Shown in pieces: positions 1 through 11,267 of a stretch of 64,000 nt of DNA; position 1 is the stretch's first letter; each line of letters opens with the position of its first letter. Location of the stretch: assembly GCA_022821905.1 (NCBI GenBank), contig JAJECS010000029.1, positions 54,341-118,340 on the forward strand, given 5' to 3'. The notes beneath the pieces are model-generated. The model was not told the DNA's origin. It saw only the letters and a list, made by a program, of their open reading frames with translations, and did no database searches. The position numbers were made by a program, and so were the translations under genes. The stretch comes from Chloroflexota bacterium (lineage in GTDB: Bacteria; Chloroflexota; UBA11872).

Positions 1-994
<994 letters not shown>

Positions 995-1888
995 ATGCAC
1001 ACAGCAAGATCCTACCTCTATCGGAGAATCAAGTGGACCACTGATTCTACTCTCAAGCGCTTCGGAGCAGAACCCGGACGACGCTGGCGAATTGTCGTAG
1101 CTTCGATCATCCTATCAGTGATCGGCACGGCCGTGCACTCACTCATTATATTTGTATCTGCGAATCCGTATCCGGAATGGGATCTCCTGCTTGAAAGGTG
1201 GCTATTGTGGGTTGCATATATTGGGGCTCCTGCGTTTAGTCTATGGATGCTCTATTGGATTCGATCTGCCGGAGAACTCGACCGACAACTCCAGGACGAA
1301 ATCGTCTCTCTGGAAGGCGCGGTGTCAGATTTCAAAGGGCGTCTCCGACCAGACATTTGGATCACGCCAGATATCCATGAAGATGTGATCAAAGGGATGG
1401 AAAACAGCTCCGGGTATTATCGCGCAGGTTTTTCGGTTGAAAATAGGAGCGATAAAGATTTGATCTCAGTCCAAATTGACTTGATACGACTCGACCAATG
1501 GTTTGAGCAGGTAAATGGGCCAAGCGATTTTGCTCCCTATACGATATTCAGCCCACCAGTAGCGCTTGAGTGGAGCCCGCAAGAGCAAAACACCTCCGGC
1601 GTGCTAGAGACAAAAATACCTGCTGGTTCGTCCCGTTGGATTGGTGTGTTCGAGGATTCACCACAATCAGGATTAGGTTGTCTTGGAGTGCTGTCAGCGA
1701 ATCACGAAGTTCGCGAATCGCTAGTCCTAATCCCGGATCGATATCGGTTCAAGATTCGCTTGTCAGCCCAAGGCATACCAGCAATTGAAAGCCAGTGTTA
1801 TGAGGTCACCAGATGGGATATATTTGAAATCACACCAATGGAACCTGTTCAGCTAGTAAACCCTCGGGCTGTGGAGCCGACGCCATAG
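995..1888 (+). CDS. Orphan two-helix membrane protein, low GC
   Basis: I do not recognise this 297-residue protein. A basic N-terminus is followed by two hydrophobic segments, about residues 33-54 and 67-88. A short acidic/coiled stretch (SAGELDRQLQDEIVSLEGAV) follows, then a soluble C-terminal domain of about 200 residues rich in beta-type sequence. That suggests an N-terminal anchor with a domain on one membrane face. Codon use and GC are clearly lower than in nearly all neighbours, which fits recent transfer. It lies next to a DNA methylase gene, so a defence-related role is possible but not shown. Confidence 0.6.
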   Translation: MHTARSYLYRRIKWTTDSTLKRFGAEPGRRWRIVVASIILSVIGTAVHSLIIFVSANPYPEWDLLLERWLLWVAYIGAPAFSLWMLYWIRSAGELDRQLQDEIVSLEGAVSDFKGRLRPDIWITPDIHEDVIKGMENSSGYYRAGFSVENRSDKDLISVQIDLIRLDQWFEQVNGPSDFAPYTIFSPPVALEWSPQEQNTSGVLETKIPAGSSRWIGVFEDSPQSGLGCLGVLSANHEVRESLVLIPDRYRFKIRLSAQGIPAIESQCYEVTRWDIFEITPMEPVQLVNPRAVEPTP

Positions 1889-1981
1889 TTTCCGCCCGGC
1901 CCATCGAAGATGGGCAATACCTAAACAGCATACAGCCGGAGCATTCTCTTACTGGATTCAGCTTCTCGCACCTAGTCTGGG

Positions 1982-4819
1982 TCACGTCGGCCGCGTGGCC
2001 TTGCCGCCATGGACCGTTGGTTCGGCGCACCACTGCCGGCGCAGCAGGTCCATCGGTTCAAGAACCGTGTCCGGCAATCCAAGCAGGTCGATGAGCACGG
2101 CTTCGTCGAGCGCTTGCCGGGCTTCGTCGTGGTAGGCCTCATTGGCCGGGAGGAACTCGCGTTCGCGGAAGTCCTCAAAGATGTCATGCGCGCGTTGAAG
2201 CTGTGCGTCGCTCAGTTGCCGAACATCAAGCGTCATCAGCGAAGGGAGCTGCGTGATTGTGAGCCTCGCCCGGCCCTGCTGCTGACGGCCTCCCTTCCAC
2301 CAGAAGCAGATCAGCCCCAGCGTGGTGTTGGCCCAGAGCGCGATAGCCTCTTCAGCGCGCTCGCCGGCGTGCAACTGGAAACTTGGCCACGCCGTGCCGC
2401 CGATTGAGCGCTCGGGAGTCAAGCAGGCGGACAGGCTCTGCGAGTTGAGCCGGAAATCGCGATTGAAGTGAAGCCTGGTCGACGTGCCCCAGACGTCGAG
2501 CGCCTGATCTGCACAGTTTTCCCGCACCCGGCCCGCGCTATCCGGCTGGACGATCAGGTGTCGCTCGCGCGCCGCGTCGTGCCACCAAAGCATGGGATAG
2601 GCGGGCGTCGAGTCACGGATATCCTCCACGTCGAATGGGCCTCGTGAGGTTCCATCGCTGTTCAGGCCGTTGATGTCACGATCGACTAGCCCGCGCTCGC
2701 CCAGGTCGGCCAGTCGCGCCAAGGGCAAGCGCGGTTCATCCCGGAGGCGCGCCAGTCGCAATATGCCGTCCCGCAGCGCGAGCGCGGTCTCGGCAACACC
2801 CGGCTCTCGCAGCGAGGCGCAGCCGCCGTCGGCTAGCTTCGCGCGAACGACGCAGCCCACATACTCGCCGCCAAGCAGGAGGAGGTCGCCACGCCGGTCA
2901 GCCAGACTGCCGACCGCACGAGCGATCGCGGCCGCCTCCACCATGCCACGCGGTCGGCAATTGAGGTTCACGTAGAGCACGTTCGCATCCGACTCATCGG
3001 CGTCGATCGGCTCAAAGCGCTTCACTGCAACGACTAGCGCCTCGGCGATGCCCGTGTCCGCCGAGAACGCGCGTTCATGCGCATCACCGGCGGCTGCGAT
3101 GGTCACCACCGCTAGATCGCGATACTCGCGCGCCAGCAGGCGGCGGGCCGACGACCATGCATCGCCCGTGATCACCGCGAGCGGCAGCACCAGCGCCAGC
3201 ACGCCACCCGGCTTCAGCTTGGCGTGCGCCAGGTCCATGAAGTTGGAGGCCAATCCGGCGTTGCCATGGCCGGCGGGTTGCTCCAGTTGCGCACGGATGC
3301 GCTGAAGCGCCTGTGACATCTCCCGTTGCTCGTCTTCGCTCGTGGCAAACCCGGCGAACGATGGCACCGGAACATCGTATTCAGCCGCATGGTTCGTCGG
3401 ACTGGTGAACGGCGGATTCATGATCATGAGGTCCACCGAGCCGTGCGGCACCCGAATCTCGTCACCCTGGCGGCCATAGACGATGCCCGTGTCGATGCCG
3501 ATCTCCTCGCCAGCTCCCCGCACCACGTGCGCCCCCGTTCCGAATAGCGAAGGCTGTTCGTCACTCACGATGAGGTCCAGCGACCCGATCGCCGCCGCGC
3601 GACCGCTTTCGCCGCTCGGGTCTTGCGTGCCGTACGGCATGGTGTGGATGCGGGTCCGCTCGAAGGTAATGGTCGGATGGGAGCTCGAGAGGGTCGATGC
3701 GGTGAGGTGCGTGGCCGCCGGCATGATGTCCGCGCCGATCAGCGCACGTTCGATCATCGCTTGGTGCAGCGGCTCGTCGTCGCCTCCGGCGCGGCGGTGT
3801 CGCGCCGCGACCGCGCGATAGGCGGCGGCCAACAGCGCGCCCGTGCCGCAGGCAAGGTCGGCGATCCGCAGGTCACCGTATGCCTCGGGCGACGACCAGT
3901 CCACCTCCAGGCGCGCGGCGGCCAGCTCGGCCAGCAGCGCGGCGGACGGCGGCAGGGTGTAGAACGTGGCCAGAAACTTCCGGTCGGTGATGAGCCGCCC
4001 AAACATCTGCCCGGAGAGATCGTGGGTGCTGGCCGCCCCGATGCCATGCAAGTGCGCCGCGCCCACGGCCAGTCGGTCGAGCACAACCTGCGCCGTCCCA
4101 TTGGGAATCGGTGCCAGCACTTCCGCGGCGATCTTGAAGATCGGCCAGTAGTTGACCTCATCGAGGATGCGGCGCCAACTCCGAAGCACGTCGGATTTCA
4201 ACGGCAGGCCGTGCGCGCCGCGAAGCTCGTCGAGCATCGGCAGGCCGTGCGCCGCCGCGATTGCGATGTGAAAGGTGAGCGCGTTCGTAAGGATGGCCAT
4301 GGCCATGCGCAACGTCTGCTCGCCGCCTTCCTGATGGAGCGCAGCCGCGATTCGTTGGAGGGCGGCGGGATAGTCGCGCTGGAGGTCGTCGCGCAAGCGG
4401 CCCGCGGACTCGCCGACGACGTTCTCGAGGATCAGCATTCCACGGTCGATCAGGCGCTCCGAAACCGCGGTTTGCTCGATCAAGTCCGCCAAGTCGTCCA
4501 CGCCACCGCGAAGCCAGCCAGTGCCGGGCCAGCGCACCGGACCATCGCGGCCCACGGTGTAGACGCAATAGTCGAACACCGTCGCGGCGATGTGCTCGGA
4601 CAAGCGTGACTGGTCGACGCCGCGGAGCGTGGACGGAGTGCAAACGGCAATGACGTGCTCGATGCGATCGCCAGTCTCCGCAATGACCTTGCCCAAGCGG
4701 CTCCGGGCGTCTCGCTCAGCGCCTCGCGCCGGCCGGAATTCAGTCTCAACGATCACGGTCAGCCCGCCGGGATGGCGAATCACGATATCGGGACGCTGCG
4801 CTGGCGCGTTCCGCAGCAC
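1982..4819 (-). CDS. N6-adenine DNA methylase, probable type IIG-like restriction-modification protein
   Basis: The annotated GTG start gives 945 residues. Motif I (LACGTGALLAAAYR) and motif IV (NPPFTSP) define an amino-methyltransferase of the gamma type. A long C-terminal region with LWANTTLGLICFWW and TITQLPSL segments looks like a target-recognition domain, as in type IIG/BREX-like single-chain enzymes. The N-terminal part (PDIVIRHPGG..VIVETEF) resembles a PD-(D/E)XK core, though the usual lysine is a glutamate. Coding-like sequence continues upstream of 4819 in the same frame to about 4957 without an ATG, GTG or TTG, so the true N-terminus is probably longer (see findings). No separate restriction subunit is adjacent. 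Confidence 0.8.
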   Translation of the reverse strand: MLRNAPAQRPDIVIRHPGGLTVIVETEFRPARGAERDARSRLGKVIAETGDRIEHVIAVCTPSTLRGVDQSRLSEHIAATVFDYCVYTVGRDGPVRWPGTGWLRGGVDDLADLIEQTAVSERLIDRGMLILENVVGESAGRLRDDLQRDYPAALQRIAAALHQEGGEQTLRMAMAILTNALTFHIAIAAAHGLPMLDELRGAHGLPLKSDVLRSWRRILDEVNYWPIFKIAAEVLAPIPNGTAQVVLDRLAVGAAHLHGIGAASTHDLSGQMFGRLITDRKFLATFYTLPPSAALLAELAAARLEVDWSSPEAYGDLRIADLACGTGALLAAAYRAVAARHRRAGGDDEPLHQAMIERALIGADIMPAATHLTASTLSSSHPTITFERTRIHTMPYGTQDPSGESGRAAAIGSLDLIVSDEQPSLFGTGAHVVRGAGEEIGIDTGIVYGRQGDEIRVPHGSVDLMIMNPPFTSPTNHAAEYDVPVPSFAGFATSEDEQREMSQALQRIRAQLEQPAGHGNAGLASNFMDLAHAKLKPGGVLALVLPLAVITGDAWSSARRLLAREYRDLAVVTIAAAGDAHERAFSADTGIAEALVVAVKRFEPIDADESDANVLYVNLNCRPRGMVEAAAIARAVGSLADRRGDLLLLGGEYVGCVVRAKLADGGCASLREPGVAETALALRDGILRLARLRDEPRLPLARLADLGERGLVDRDINGLNSDGTSRGPFDVEDIRDSTPAYPMLWWHDAARERHLIVQPDSAGRVRENCADQALDVWGTSTRLHFNRDFRLNSQSLSACLTPERSIGGTAWPSFQLHAGERAEEAIALWANTTLGLICFWWKGGRQQQGRARLTITQLPSLMTLDVRQLSDAQLQRAHDIFEDFREREFLPANEAYHDEARQALDEAVLIDLLGLPDTVLEPMDLLRRQWCAEPTVHGGKATRPT

Positions 4820-4994
4820 GCCGGTCTGCTCGGCGCTGACGCGGTTGCGCCAGCGCGGGTGCTTGCCTCGGAGAGCGTTAGCGAGCTCCGCGTTGACGAC
4901 GCTTTCCGCCGTCCGGTATGTGTCGGTTATCTGGAGAAACCCCTCAAGTGCTGCCAGCCATTAGCCAGCCTGCCAGGCGACCCGGCCATAGTAT

Positions 4995-6080
4995 TCAGTC
5001 GGAACCGATAGCACTCGGAAACTCCACGCCGACGGCGGTGCCGGTTTCGGTGAGCGTGGCGATGATGTCGTCGGTGAGCGGGCAGCCGTTGGCCTCGCGG
5101 TCGGCGGCGTTGGCGGTCTCGATGTCGCCGGGGGCGAAGACCTGGTCGAATCCTGGACGGCGGGCGACCCCGCGCATGGCCGCCAGGGTGCCGGCCACAC
5201 GCGATTTGAACTCCTCGAGCGGCATCATCCGCGCCACGTCGACGGCCAGGAAGGCGTGCCCGACGCGCTGGGGACGGTCTTTGTGCTGCCAGTACATGCT
5301 GCCGACGTCGACGGTGGACGCGGCGCCGGAGAGGATGCCGGCCATGACGTCGATGAGCAGCGAGAGACCGGCGCCCTTGTATCCGCCCAGCGGCAGCAGC
5401 GAGCCGCCGTCGAGGAAGGCCGCCGGATCGGTGGTGTCGTTGCCGTCGGCGTCGAGCGCCCAGCCCTCGGGGATCGTCTCGCCGCGACTCTGCGCCAGGA
5501 AAATGTGACCGGCGGCGACCTGCGTGGTGGCCATGTCAAGCACGAGCTCGTCCGGCGGATCGGTGGGGATGGCGATGCAGATGGGATTGGTGGAAACGAA
5601 CTTCTCACTGCCGCCCCACGGCGCGACGATGGCCTCGCCGTTGGTGAAGGCCCAGGTCATCAGACCGGCGCGCGCGCCGCGCAGCGCCCAGTAGCCCTGG
5701 GAGCCGTTGTGATTGGACTCGCGGATGCCCGTCCAGCAGGCGCCGTTGGCCCTGGCGCGCTCGATGGTGGCGTCGATGGCGAAGTCGCAGACGACGTGGC
5801 CCAAGCCATTCTCGCCATCGACCACGACGGTGGTGGGCGATTCGGTGACGATCCGGGGACGGGCCTGGGCGTTCACCAGGCCGGCGTTGAGCCGCTCGAG
5901 ATAGATGGGAATGCGGGTGATGCCGTGGGTGTCGACGCCGCGCAGGTTCGAGTCCACTAGCCCGTGCGCCACGACCCGTGCGTCCTTGTCGGCGACGCCG
6001 GCGGTGCGGAAGATGGCGGCGGTGAATGCGCGGAGATCGTCCGCGCTGAATCGCTGCGCTGGGGATGAAGCGGTGCCCAT
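4995..6080 (-). CDS. Malate/L-lactate dehydrogenase family (Ldh_2) oxidoreductase
   Basis: This 361-residue protein belongs to the NAD(P)-dependent Ldh_2 family (YlbC, AllD, ComC, Dpk relatives), which is unrelated in fold to classical lactate dehydrogenases. Family hallmarks are DSNLRGVDTHGITRIPIYLER near residue 45, with the catalytic histidine in DTHG, then ESNHNGSQGYWA, APWGGSEKFVSTNP and LLPLGGYKGAGLSLLIDV. The start ATG at 6080 has a GGAG Shine-Dalgarno 6 bases upstream. It is divergent from the yqeC-like gene, sharing a 72-base intergenic region. The substrate (malate, ureidoglycolate, sulfolactate or an imino acid) cannot be told from sequence. Confidence 0.9.
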   Translation of the reverse strand: MGTASSPAQRFSADDLRAFTAAIFRTAGVADKDARVVAHGLVDSNLRGVDTHGITRIPIYLERLNAGLVNAQARPRIVTESPTTVVVDGENGLGHVVCDFAIDATIERARANGACWTGIRESNHNGSQGYWALRGARAGLMTWAFTNGEAIVAPWGGSEKFVSTNPICIAIPTDPPDELVLDMATTQVAAGHIFLAQSRGETIPEGWALDADGNDTTDPAAFLDGGSLLPLGGYKGAGLSLLIDVMAGILSGAASTVDVGSMYWQHKDRPQRVGHAFLAVDVARMMPLEEFKSRVAGTLAAMRGVARRPGFDQVFAPGDIETANAADREANGCPLTDDIIATLTETGTAVGVEFPSAIGSD

Positions 6081-6152
6081 CGATCACTCCTTCGCCGAGA
6101 CCGGTCGGCGAACCTTACCGCCGCCGACCGCCTCCCGGCTGGGTCGCGGCTG

Positions 6153-6941
6153 ATGCCCCACCGGGAACTCAGGCCGGTGGACTTGGTGAGCATAGCGGCG
6201 CCTGGCGACATCGTCGCCATCGTGGGCGCCGGTGGCAAGACCTCGACCATGTTCGCGCTCAGCCGCGCGCTGACCGCGGCGGGGCGGCGCGTGCTGACGA
6301 CCAAGTCCACTATCATCTATCGACCGACGATGGCGCAGAGTCCCGGCGTGGTGGAGGTTCCGGCGGAGCGATGGGCGACCGAGCTTCGGGGCCTGCTGGA
6401 CGAACGACGCGAGGTGACGGTGGTGACCGGATCGACGGGACCCGATCGCTGGCAGGGCGTGCCGGCGGACCGGATGACCGAGCTGCGCGACGCGGCGAGG
6501 GCCGATCACGTGATCGTGGAGGCCGACGGGGCACGGGGTCGGTGGATCAAGGCGCCCGCGGCGCACGAGCCGTCCATGCCCGGCAGCGCCGCGGTGGTGA
6601 TGCCGGTGGTGAACCTGCGGGCCGTGGGGGAGCGGATCAACTCCGAGCACGTGCACCGGCCGGAGCTTGTGGCGGCGCTGCTGGGGCTTCCGGAGGACAG
6701 CCTGATCGGCATGGAGCACATGCCCAGGGTTCTGTTGGATGCGGCCGGTGGACTCAAACGCGCGCCGGCGAACGCTCGCGTGTGGCCGGTGCTTGCGGGC
6801 GTGGATGCCGTGGAGCCGTCCCAGGTCGAGGCCTTACTTCAGCGGCTCACGGAGCACCCCCGGGTCAGCGGGGTACTCAACGCTGATCGGGACTGGCGCT
6901 ACACCGCGCTAGCCGCGCACGGCGCGGACGATATCGCCTAG
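6153..6941 (+). CDS. yqeC: YqeC-family molybdenum/selenium hydroxylase accessory protein
   Basis: This 262-residue protein has a P-loop (IVGAGGKTSTMFALSRAL, about residues 23-40), then TTKSTI, VVTGSTG and an IVEADGARGRWIKAP segment, all typical of YqeC. YqeC proteins are associated with maturation of molybdenum hydroxylases, including selenium-dependent ones; the exact reaction is unknown. No xanthine-dehydrogenase-type enzyme lies beside it. A MocA-like cytidylyltransferase at 21508-22206 belongs to the same cofactor theme. The 3' end overlaps the converging ABC permease gene by about 33 bases. Confidence 0.85.
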   Translation: MPHRELRPVDLVSIAAPGDIVAIVGAGGKTSTMFALSRALTAAGRRVLTTKSTIIYRPTMAQSPGVVEVPAERWATELRGLLDERREVTVVTGSTGPDRWQGVPADRMTELRDAARADHVIVEADGARGRWIKAPAAHEPSMPGSAAVVMPVVNLRAVGERINSEHVHRPELVAALLGLPEDSLIGMEHMPRVLLDAAGGLKRAPANARVWPVLAGVDAVEPSQVEALLQRLTEHPRVSGVLNADRDWRYTALAAHGADDIA

Positions 6942-8130
6942 GCGCAGGCGCCGGCCGTAGACGAGGAGCCCGATGCGGAAGACCCGCGTGCTGATCCAGA
7001 GCGCGAGCGGGACGCAGGCGGCCAGAATCCCCACGCTGATCGCGAGTGACAGCGTGTCCTGCGATCCGGCCGCCACGCGCATCAGCCCGGCGATCGGCGC
7101 GGTGATGGGAATCCAACTAAGCGCCACGGCCAGCATGCCGTCGGGGTCGCCCTGGATGAACGCGCTGAGCATGAAGGGAACGATGGACGGCAGGATGAGG
7201 TAGGCGGCGAGCTGCTGGCTCTCCTTGAAACTGGTGGTCAGGGATCCCACGGTGGCGTAGAACGCCGCGAATAGCAGGTAGCCGAGCAGCAGATAGGCCA
7301 GGGCGAGCGGGAGCACCGCGAGGTTGAAGGTCAGGTCGCCGAGGTCGTCGAACTGCGCCAGCAGCACGGGGACCAGCGCGAGCGCGGGCAGCACCCACGC
7401 CAGCAACTGCGTGAGGCCGGCGAGGGCCTGACCGGCCACCTTGCCGAGCAGCAACTGGTCGGGCGTGACCGATGACAGCACGAGCTCGATGACGCGGGTT
7501 TCCTTTTCCTCGCTCACGCCCTCCAGCAAGTACCCCGCGCTGGTGAAGACGACGACCATGAACAGAATGGCCGCCACGTAGGGCACGACCGAATCGAAGA
7601 TCATGCCGGCGCCGAATCCGGGCGGAGGCGAGCCGTCCTCGCTTTCGGCGCGCAGCGTGACGGGCTGCTGGATGCGGGGGGCGATCTCGGGCGCCACGTG
7701 CGCCTCGAGCAGCGCCTCGAGAAGCACCGAGCGTATGGCGCGACGCGCGTCGCCCTCGCGCTCGCCGAACGTGCCGAACTCGTCGGCCACGAAACGCACG
7801 TCACCGGACGCCATGTAGCCGGCGTCGACGACGAAATAGCCGTCAACGTCTCCCCGCGAAAGCGCCGCGCGCATCGTCGCCTCGTCGGCGAAGCGCGAGA
7901 AATCCGGCGGCAGATTCCGCCCGGCCAGCACGCCGGCGTAATCGATCAGACCGTAGCGGTTGTCCGAATCGGACGTGGACGCCTCGGCCACGGCGCCGCC
8001 GATGCGGTCGCCAAAGATGACGAACACCAGCACCGTGATCGCCAGCAGCACGGGCAGGGCCGCCGTGCTGATGAGGAAGCCCTTGCGGCCAATCGTGCGC
8101 CGCAGCTCCCAGGACGCCACCACCGCCGCG

Positions 8131-8138
<8 letters not shown>
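6909..8138 (-). CDS. ABC-2 type permease, NatB-like
   Basis: This 409-residue membrane subunit starts at the ATG at 8138, inside the end of the ATPase gene (ATGCGTAA overlap), so the two are translationally coupled. An N-terminal helix (STAALPVLLAITVLVFVIFGD) is followed by an extracytoplasmic domain of about 180 residues. Five or six further helices start at VVPYVAAILFMVVVFTSAGY. The EEKETRVIELVLSSVTPDQLLLGK loop is the hallmark of NatB/ABC-2 permeases. The likely role is export, for example of Na+ or a drug, driven by the neighbouring ATPase. The in-frame extension upstream of 8138 is antisense-type noise over the ATPase gene. Confidence 0.88.
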
Positions 8139-9033
<895 letters not shown>

Positions 9034-9288
9034 GGAGCATGTTTAGCACGCCCAATCGAAAGTCAGGCAAGCCGTGGGTGGTGGGCCACTCTGCTGGCTT
9101 TGCACTGTGGGCAGCGAAATCGCCATTCACCTGCACCCTCACCGCCGTATCGAGTACAGGAGTGAGGGAGATCCGAGGCTTGGGCGCGGAATGTTGACCG
9201 TTTTGAAAGGGTCTCCGGAGGCGGGAATCCAGCCTCCCTCACCCTGAAACCACAAAGGGTGCTCGTTCCCCGGTCAGTGCAACCACAC
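9034..9288. other. Intergenic region with degenerate repeat and small hairpins
   Basis: Between mutM and the ABC ATPase, both reading left, lie 255 non-coding bases. There are two short inverted repeats: a 6-bp stem at 9217-9222/9232-9237 around GGGAATCCA, and another at 9240-9245/9256-9261. The GCGGGAATCCAG core resembles the dispersed repeat at 10811-10875. No gene is supported. Confidence 0.45.
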
Positions 9289-10110
9289 CTACCCCCGCCG
9301 CCGCTGACAGCGCGGGCAGATGTGCGTGCCCCGCTGCCCAACCACCAGCCGCTTGATTGCCCGCCCGCAGCGCGGACACGGCTCGCCGGTGCGTTGAAAG
9401 ACGTTCAGCTGCTCCTGGTACCGGCCGCGCTCGCCGCGGCTGCCCACGTGCGTGAGAAAGCTCGTCCCGTCGTGCTCGATGCCGGCCCGGAGCGTCGTGA
9501 CGATCGCCTGCGCCAGGTTGTTCAGGCGGCGGCGGCTCAGCGACCCGGCGGGAGTGTCCGGGTGGATTCGCGACAGCCAGAGCGCCTCGTCCGCGTAGAT
9601 GTTCCCCACGCCGGCCACGATCCGCTGGTCCAGCAGCGTGGGCTTGATCGCCCGGCGGCGACCTTGAAGCGCGGCGTGCAGCGTGCCCCCATCGAACCCG
9701 GCCTCCAGCGGCTCCGGCCCGAGGTCCGCCAACAGCGTGTCGACAGCCGGCGGCGGCAGCAGCCAGGCCCTGCCGAAGCGCCGCATGTCCACGAAGTGCA
9801 GCGCCGGTCCCTCGTCGAACGCCACCACCAGGCGCGTATGCCCCACCGGATCGTCCGCCGGCCGCAGGAAGACGCGACCGCTCATCATCAGATGCAGCAC
9901 CAGCACGCCGTCGTCCAGGTGCAGCAGCAGATGCTTGCCGCGGCGGCCCGCGTGCCGCACGGTCTGCCCGCACAAACCGCGGCTCAATCCCTCGGGCGAC
10001 GGTGCGTGGACTAGGCTTGCGTCGCGAATCTCGGCCCGCACCACGCGGCGACCCACAATGGCGGCGGCAAGATCACGTCGAATCGTCTCGACTTCGGGCA
10101 ACTCGGGCAT
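9289..10110 (-). CDS. mutM: Formamidopyrimidine-DNA glycosylase
   Basis: Base-excision repair enzyme that removes 8-oxoguanine and formamidopyrimidines and cuts the abasic site. The start at 10110 is fixed by the mature N-terminus PELPEVETIRRDL, where Pro2 is the Schiff-base nucleophile and Glu3 is catalytic. MMSGRVFLR holds the conserved lysine-loop region. ERGRYQEQLNVFQRTGEPCPRC precedes a C-terminal zinc finger of the C-x2-C-x16-C-x2-C type (CPRCGRAI...CPRCQ). At 273 residues it has the normal family length. The start is separated by 20 bases from the divergent VTT-domain gene. Confidence 0.96.
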   Translation of the reverse strand: MPELPEVETIRRDLAAAIVGRRVVRAEIRDASLVHAPSPEGLSRGLCGQTVRHAGRRGKHLLLHLDDGVLVLHLMMSGRVFLRPADDPVGHTRLVVAFDEGPALHFVDMRRFGRAWLLPPPAVDTLLADLGPEPLEAGFDGGTLHAALQGRRRAIKPTLLDQRIVAGVGNIYADEALWLSRIHPDTPAGSLSRRRLNNLAQAIVTTLRAGIEHDGTSFLTHVGSRGERGRYQEQLNVFQRTGEPCPRCGRAIKRLVVGQRGTHICPRCQRRRG

Positions 10111-10130
10111 GGCCGCCTTGAGCAATTGCT

Positions 10131-10757
10131 GTGACCGCTGAGGATACGAACCCCGCCCCGCGGCCGGCGGGTCCCGACGCGGCAAACCCCGCCCAAGACC
10201 CGCCCCGCCCGCCCAGCCGGCGCCTGCTGTGGCTGCAGATCGTGCTGCTCGTCGTCGCCATGGGCGGCAGCATCGCCGCCATCCCCTTCGCGGGCGAGAT
10301 CCGCGAGGCCGGCTGGACGGGCTTCTTCTTGCTGTTCCTCCTGTCGGTGCAGTCCGGCGCGCTGTTCATGCTTCCCGGATTCGGCTTCGCCAGCATCGGC
10401 GCCTTCACCATCGTGTTCGGCGACCCGTGGCTCCCGGCGCTGGTGGGCACCACGGGACAGGTCATCGGCGAAATGGTGTCGTATCTCCTGGGAGCCACCG
10501 GGTCGCGCTGGATCCAGCGGCAAGGCGCCTATCAACGAGTCGAGGGCTGGATCAAGCGCTGGGGCTTGCTGGTCGTGTTCGTCATCGCCGCCACGCCAAA
10601 CCCCGTGTTTGACATCGCCGGCGCGGTCGCCGGCGCCGCCGGCCTCGGCTGGAAGCGCTTCTTCGTCGCCTCCTGGGCCGGACGGCTCATCAAAAACCTC
10701 ATCATCGCCTTCGTAGCCCTCGGCGGCGCGGCCCTCTTCGAGCGCTGGCTGAGCTAG
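10131..10757 (+). CDS. VTT-domain (DedA/SNARE-associated-like) membrane protein
   Basis: This 208-residue inner-membrane protein starts with a Pro/Ala-rich cytoplasmic tail of about 30 residues, followed by four to five hydrophobic segments. The centre (LPGFGFASIGAFTIVFGD..LVGTTGQVIGEMVSYLLGA) and VFVIAATPNPVFDIAGAVAGAAGLGWKRFF match the VTT fold of DedA/TMEM41-type lipid scramblases. Here N-P-V-F-D-I replaces the more usual P-x-x-P. The role is inferred to be phospholipid or ion movement. It is divergent from mutM. Confidence 0.8.
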   Translation: MTAEDTNPAPRPAGPDAANPAQDPPRPPSRRLLWLQIVLLVVAMGGSIAAIPFAGEIREAGWTGFFLLFLLSVQSGALFMLPGFGFASIGAFTIVFGDPWLPALVGTTGQVIGEMVSYLLGATGSRWIQRQGAYQRVEGWIKRWGLLVVFVIAATPNPVFDIAGAVAGAAGLGWKRFFVASWAGRLIKNLIIAFVALGGAALFERWLS

Positions 10758-10810
10758 ACCGTCTCTGTACTAGCTCCTTTCGGTCCGGTCCCATCTCCTT
10801 CGAGAAAACC

Positions 10811-10875
10811 CTTGCCTAACCCTCCGTCATTCCAGCGGAAGCATGTCCCCGCGCAGGCGGGGGCCGGAATCCAGT
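10811..10875. repeat. Dispersed CCGTCATTCC-type repeat, copy 1
   Basis: CTTGCCTAACCCTCCGTCATTCC followed by an AGCGGAAGC block and a CCCCGCGCAGGCGGGG hairpin ends in GGAATCCAG. Nearly the same 30-base opening recurs at 63809-63840. This is the layout of small dispersed palindromic repeats. It lies between the VTT gene and the toxin-antitoxin pair. Confidence 0.55.
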
Positions 10876-11018
10876 CCCACCTCCTTCGGCGTCCGGGTAG
10901 GGGCAACCCTAGTGGTTGCCCTCGGCGACCCGCCAAGAGCCGCCCCAGTTTGACGCTTGCAATCCCTTCGCCGCACACTTACATCCGTATCTAAGTATCC
11001 GTACAAGGATGTGTGGCA

Positions 11019-11267
11019 ATGCCCCGTCTGGATGTACGGCTGGACGCCGAGCAACGACGGCGGCTGGAGGAGCTTGCGGAAACGAGCGCCAGGCCAATCT
11101 CCGATATCGTGCGCGGCCTGATCGATGACGCCTATGACGACGTTTTGCGGGAGCGTCGGCGACAGGCCGTCGAGCGATTGATCAAGCTGGAGGTGGAGGA
11201 CCCGCCGGACGCGACAACCCTCTCGCGCGAGCTGGAGGCGGCCCATGAGCCCGGCGGCCTTCATTGA
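11019..11267 (+). CDS. Ribbon-helix-helix antitoxin-like protein
   Basis: A small basic protein (82 residues from ATG 11019; GTG 11013 is an alternative in frame). AAGGA at 11005-11009 gives 9 bases of spacing to the ATG, which favours it. The opening MPRLDVRLDAEQRRRLEELAE and SDIVRGLIDDAY fit a beta strand and two helices of a MetJ/Arc (RHH) DNA-binding antitoxin. The acidic C-terminal tail would bind the toxin. It overlaps the PIN-domain gene by 23 bases, the usual antitoxin-first layout, and probably autoregulates the pair. Confidence 0.8.
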   Translation: MPRLDVRLDAEQRRRLEELAETSARPISDIVRGLIDDAYDDVLRERRRQAVERLIKLEVEDPPDATTLSRELEAAHEPGGLH

